7,584 nt of DNA from Candidatus Aerophobus profundus SCGC AAA252-L23 (GTDB taxonomy: Bacteria > Aerophobota > Aerophobia > Aerophobales > Aerophobaceae), in assembly GCA_000402295.1 (NCBI GenBank), contig AQRW01000098.1:1-7584 (forward strand). Direction: 5' to 3'. The notes under the pieces are model-generated. The model was not told where the DNA came from, ran no database searches, and saw only the letters and a program-made list of their open reading frames with translations. The position numbers and the translations under genes were made by a program. Positions 5,522 through 7,584 of the stretch are shown here, one piece after another. The number at the start of each line of letters is the position of its first letter. Position 1 is the stretch's first letter.

Positions 5522-6037
5522 ATGCCCTACCAATACAAAAGAGAACCATTATCAGATGATGAGGTTGACAGACTAACCAATGCCTGTGATACTTTCCGGG
5601 AGAAGTTTGTTGCCTGGACACTGTTAGACACCGGATTACGACTCTCTGAATTTGCTGATCTCAAAAAAGACAACATCCAGTGGCGGGGAAGAAGACTGCT
5701 TATCTACGGCAAGGGTGGTCCTTACGGAAAAAAAACAAAAAGAAGGATCATCCCTATGACAGATAGGGTAAGAAGGTTAATGGAGTACCACTTTGCCGAA
5801 AACAATAGTATCGGGGTAACCAAAAGAACAGTCGCCAGAATAGTAAAAAAAGTAGCTGATAAAGCTGGAATTTCAAAGCCTGTCTCACCTCATGTTTTAA
5901 GATATACCTTCTCAGTCAACTGCATTAAAAAGGGAATGTCCACCCGAGTTCTCCAATACTTTTTAGGTCATGACAGACTAACAACTGCAGAGATTTATTT
6001 AAATCTATATCCTGAGGATGTTATCAGGGACTTTTAA
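5522..6037 (+). CDS. Tyrosine recombinase reduced to the catalytic domain
   Basis: The 171-residue protein carries all catalytic residues of the tyrosine recombinase/integrase family: R40 in TGLRLSEF, K64 in the beta-hairpin YGKGGPYGKK, H124 and R127 in SPHVLRYTFS, H150 in LGHDRL and the nucleophile Y159 in AEIYLNL. It should cut and rejoin DNA through a 3'-phosphotyrosine. Full-length XerC/D or phage integrases are about 300 residues with an N-terminal SAM-like arm that clamps DNA; here MPYQYKREPLSDDEV starts directly at the catalytic domain. The good ribosome binding site suggests a real short gene, though loss of a front part is possible. The spacing between the K64 hairpin and H124 leaves no room for the extra segment typical of integron integrases, so it is probably not IntI. 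Its place next to a long palindrome makes that site a possible substrate. Confidence 0.88.
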   Translation: MPYQYKREPLSDDEVDRLTNACDTFREKFVAWTLLDTGLRLSEFADLKKDNIQWRGRRLLIYGKGGPYGKKTKRRIIPMTDRVRRLMEYHFAENNSIGVTKRTVARIVKKVADKAGISKPVSPHVLRYTFSVNCIKKGMSTRVLQYFLGHDRLTTAEIYLNLYPEDVIRDF

Positions 6038-6101
6038 ATAAGTGGTAAGATAAGCTTGCACATAACTTTTACACGTTATTTCGTCTTTGGGAGAGAATAA
6101 A

Positions 6102-6986
6102 ATGAACCAGTCTCGCTATGAAAAAAGCCGAGAATTGACAATCATCGTATTCTTGTTCTTTATTTCATTTTTACTTTGTAGTATCGTCGTGGCCAAAGAG
6201 CCTCTAGAGCTTAATACCTCACTTATGGAGGCCACTTTCAAGCTTCAAGGTAAAAATTCGACTGGCACCGCATTTATTATCGGCCGTCCTACCAAACAAG
6301 ACCCAACAAAAGGTCACTTTGTACTGGTAACTGCCGCTCATGTGCTGGAAGAAATGCAAGGAAGCCAAGCCCAGCTTATTTTGAGAAAGAAAAGAAAGGA
6401 TGGGAGATATGCCAGATTTCCTTACTCGATAAAAATTCGTCAAGATGGTAAACCTTTATGGATACATCACGATGATAAGGCAGTTGATGTAGCCGCGATG
6501 TATGTGGCTCTCCCAAAAGATATGAATATAACTCTCCTTCCTATACACTTTTTAGCAGATGACACAACTTTGAGTGAATTTGAGATACATCCTGGAGATC
6601 AACTTATGTGCCTTGGATACCCATTTGGTGCCGAAGCGAATGAAGCAGGGTTTCCGATTTTACGCAGTGGGAAAATTGCTTCCTATCCCCTAATCCCAAC
6701 TAAACAGACGAAAACATTCCTATATGATTTCCAAATATTTAAAGGTAATAGCGGAGGACCTGTCTACTTTGTTGAATCAGGAAGAACCTACGAAGGCTCT
6801 ATGCATGTGTCAACAATACAATTTATAGCTGGTCTGGTAAGTAAAGAATGGGAGGTTGTTGAAGAATTTAAAGGACTTTATGAAGAAAAAAAAGAACGTC
6901 ACCCATTAGGGTTAGCCCAAGTTGTTCATGCTATCTTCATAAAAGAAACTATTGAGAAGTTACCAGAATTGGGGTACGGATTGTAA
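6102..6986 (+). CDS. Secreted trypsin-like serine protease (S1 family)
   Basis: The 294-residue protein has a catalytic triad at the usual places: H80 in VLVTAAHVLEEM, D129 in DKAVDVAAMYV and S217 in FKGNSGGPVYF. A hydrophobic stretch at 13-31 (TIIVFLFFISFLLCSIVVA) after a positively charged start is a signal peptide with likely cleavage at VVA-KE, placing the enzyme in the periplasm or outside; an uncleaved anchor is possible. Cys26 is not in a good lipobox. The ATG at 6102 is chosen over an in-frame TTG at 6087 because GGGAG (6089-6093) lies 8 bases before it. No PDZ domain follows, unlike DegP/HtrA. The gene starts 64 bases after the recombinase stop in the same direction, and may be co-transcribed, since only weak promoter elements lie between. 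Its substrate cannot be read from sequence. Confidence 0.87.
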   Translation: MNQSRYEKSRELTIIVFLFFISFLLCSIVVAKEPLELNTSLMEATFKLQGKNSTGTAFIIGRPTKQDPTKGHFVLVTAAHVLEEMQGSQAQLILRKKRKDGRYARFPYSIKIRQDGKPLWIHHDDKAVDVAAMYVALPKDMNITLLPIHFLADDTTLSEFEIHPGDQLMCLGYPFGAEANEAGFPILRSGKIASYPLIPTKQTKTFLYDFQIFKGNSGGPVYFVESGRTYEGSMHVSTIQFIAGLVSKEWEVVEEFKGLYEEKKERHPLGLAQVVHAIFIKETIEKLPELGYGL

Positions 6987-7006
6987 AGGTGCAAAAAACA
7001 ACGTTT

Positions 7007-7018
7007 GGGGTGCACCCC
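7007..7018. repeat. 12-base palindrome GGGGTGCACCCC across the presumed IS end
   Basis: The sequence is its own reverse complement. GGTGCA at 6988-6993 also pairs with TGCACC at 7011-7016 around a 17-base loop, forming a possible hairpin right after the protease stop. There is no T-run on the + strand. The palindrome coincides with the likely insertion-sequence boundary, so part of it may have been created by the insertion. Confidence 0.35.
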
Positions 7019-7584
7019 TCTGGTTGGACAAATTAGGTTAGAGTGATCCGACTGGGTACAGTTAGTTTTTGTTTATCCACAAGTAGCTCCTCAAACTCAT
7101 GGGGTGGGCGATAACCCAGTGATGAGTGCAGTCGTTTCTCATTATAGACATCTTTGATGAAATGGCAAATTCTCCTCTGGGCATCCTCTATGGTTCTATA
7201 TTCCCAGAGATAGACCTCCTCAGTCTTTAAGGTTTTCATGAAGCTCTCACAGGTCGCATTATCGTAGGGGTTACCTCGTCTGGCCATACTGATTTCAAAG
7301 CTATGGGCTCTCAGTTCTTTGACGTAATCACTGGAAGCATATTGCATCCCTTGATCCGAATGGTGAATGCAGCCTGGAGGTGGTTCTCTGTCCTTTATGG
7401 CCATTTGTAAAGCTGAGAGGGTAAGTGATGTATCAATATTTTTTGATAGACTGTATCCAATCACCTTCCGGGAGTGAAGATCCAGAATAATGGCCAGATA
7501 GACAAAGGCTGTTAAGAGACGAATGTAGGTAATATCCGAAACCCACACCTGATTGATGGAAGTGATGATGAGATCTTTGATGAG
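7011..7584 (-). mobile_element. IS3-family insertion sequence, transposase-distal end, cut by the right edge
   Basis: The transposase reads leftward from the window edge and stops at 7033. The 22 bases beyond its stop lead to TGCACCCC at 7011-7018. On the IS strand the end therefore reads TTTGTCCAACCAGAGGGGTG followed by CA, and a terminal CA together with a TTTGTCCAAC-like stretch are usual for ends of the IS150-type branch of IS3. The boundary at 7011 is an estimate, because the other end and the target duplication are outside the window. The element lies only 24 bases after the protease stop. Confidence 0.65.
7033..7584 (-). CDS. IS3-family transposase OrfB, C-terminal part (DDE integrase core)
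   Basis: The frame is open from the right edge to a stop at 7033-7035, giving 183 visible residues; a GTG at 7548 is internal and not the start, since LIKDLIITSINQ precedes it without a break. The catalytic triad is complete: D17 in VWVSDITYI, D77 in IHHSDQGMQYAS and E113 in NPYDNATCESFMKTLK, with 35 residues between the last two, the DD(35)E signature of IS3 elements. The typical tail YNEKRLHSSLGYRPPHEFEE follows. In this family OrfB is usually made as an OrfAB fusion by programmed frameshifting; the helix-turn-helix half would lie beyond the edge. The visible part has no stop or frameshift, so the copy may be active. Confidence 0.93.
   Translation of the reverse strand, partial: LIKDLIITSINQVWVSDITYIRLLTAFVYLAIILDLHSRKVIGYSLSKNIDTSLTLSALQMAIKDREPPPGCIHHSDQGMQYASSDYVKELRAHSFEISMARRGNPYDNATCESFMKTLKTEEVYLWEYRTIEDAQRRICHFIKDVYNEKRLHSSLGYRPPHEFEELLVDKQKLTVPSRITLT

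Noticed and set aside
5522..6037. Calling the recombinase an integron integrase IntI
   Set aside because: There is no room between the K64 hairpin and H124 for the additional segment typical of IntI, the N-terminal domain is missing, and the gene is not divergent from an attI-like site.
6102..6986. Treating the trypsin-like protease as part of a cytoplasmic defence system with the DUF262 gene
   Set aside because: The clear signal sequence places it outside the cytoplasm, and the attC-like site and recombinase lie between the two genes.

Overview
The window looks like accessory DNA from a Gram-negative-type bacterium of moderate to low GC; no gene here fixes the phylum. Two proteins carry Sec-type signal sequences. 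One of these is a C-type-lectin-fold FGE-like protein, a family often expanded in environmental and candidate phyla. Mobile-DNA genes sit at or near the right side, and GC content shifts from gene to gene, being lowest in the DUF262 gene.

Layout: 1-144 is an open frame entering from the left edge with no recognised family. 145-838 is about 700 bases without a credible gene but with several clean inverted repeats; it ends in a near-consensus promoter at 779-808. 853-2496 encodes a secreted FGE-sulfatase-domain protein lacking the FGE catalytic cysteines. 2497-3181 holds what looks like a broken gene or broken extension of it, split by an in-frame TAA and by a frameshift near 3004. A hairpin with a T-run at 3342-3368 closes that unit.

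3530-5404 encodes a single-chain DUF262-DUF1524 protein of the GmrSD type, a family of modification-dependent (type IV) restriction enzymes and related phage-defence nucleases. Sixteen bases after its stop lies a 95-base imperfect palindrome (5420-5514) ending in GTTAGG, built much like an integron attC site. Seven bases past its end starts a tyrosine recombinase (5522-6037) reduced to the catalytic domain. Then come a secreted trypsin-like serine protease (6102-6986) and, on the other strand, the end of an IS3-family insertion sequence (7011 to the right edge).

How it may work together: the DUF262 gene followed by the attC-like hairpin has the layout of a gene cassette, so a defence gene moved by site-specific recombination is the main hypothesis here. 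The FGE-like gene and the protease are exported proteins with no visible functional link to the restriction gene. The second lead is the C-terminus of the FGE-like protein, whose codon pattern resembles the variable repeat of a diversity-generating retroelement, although no reverse transcriptase or template repeat lies in the window.
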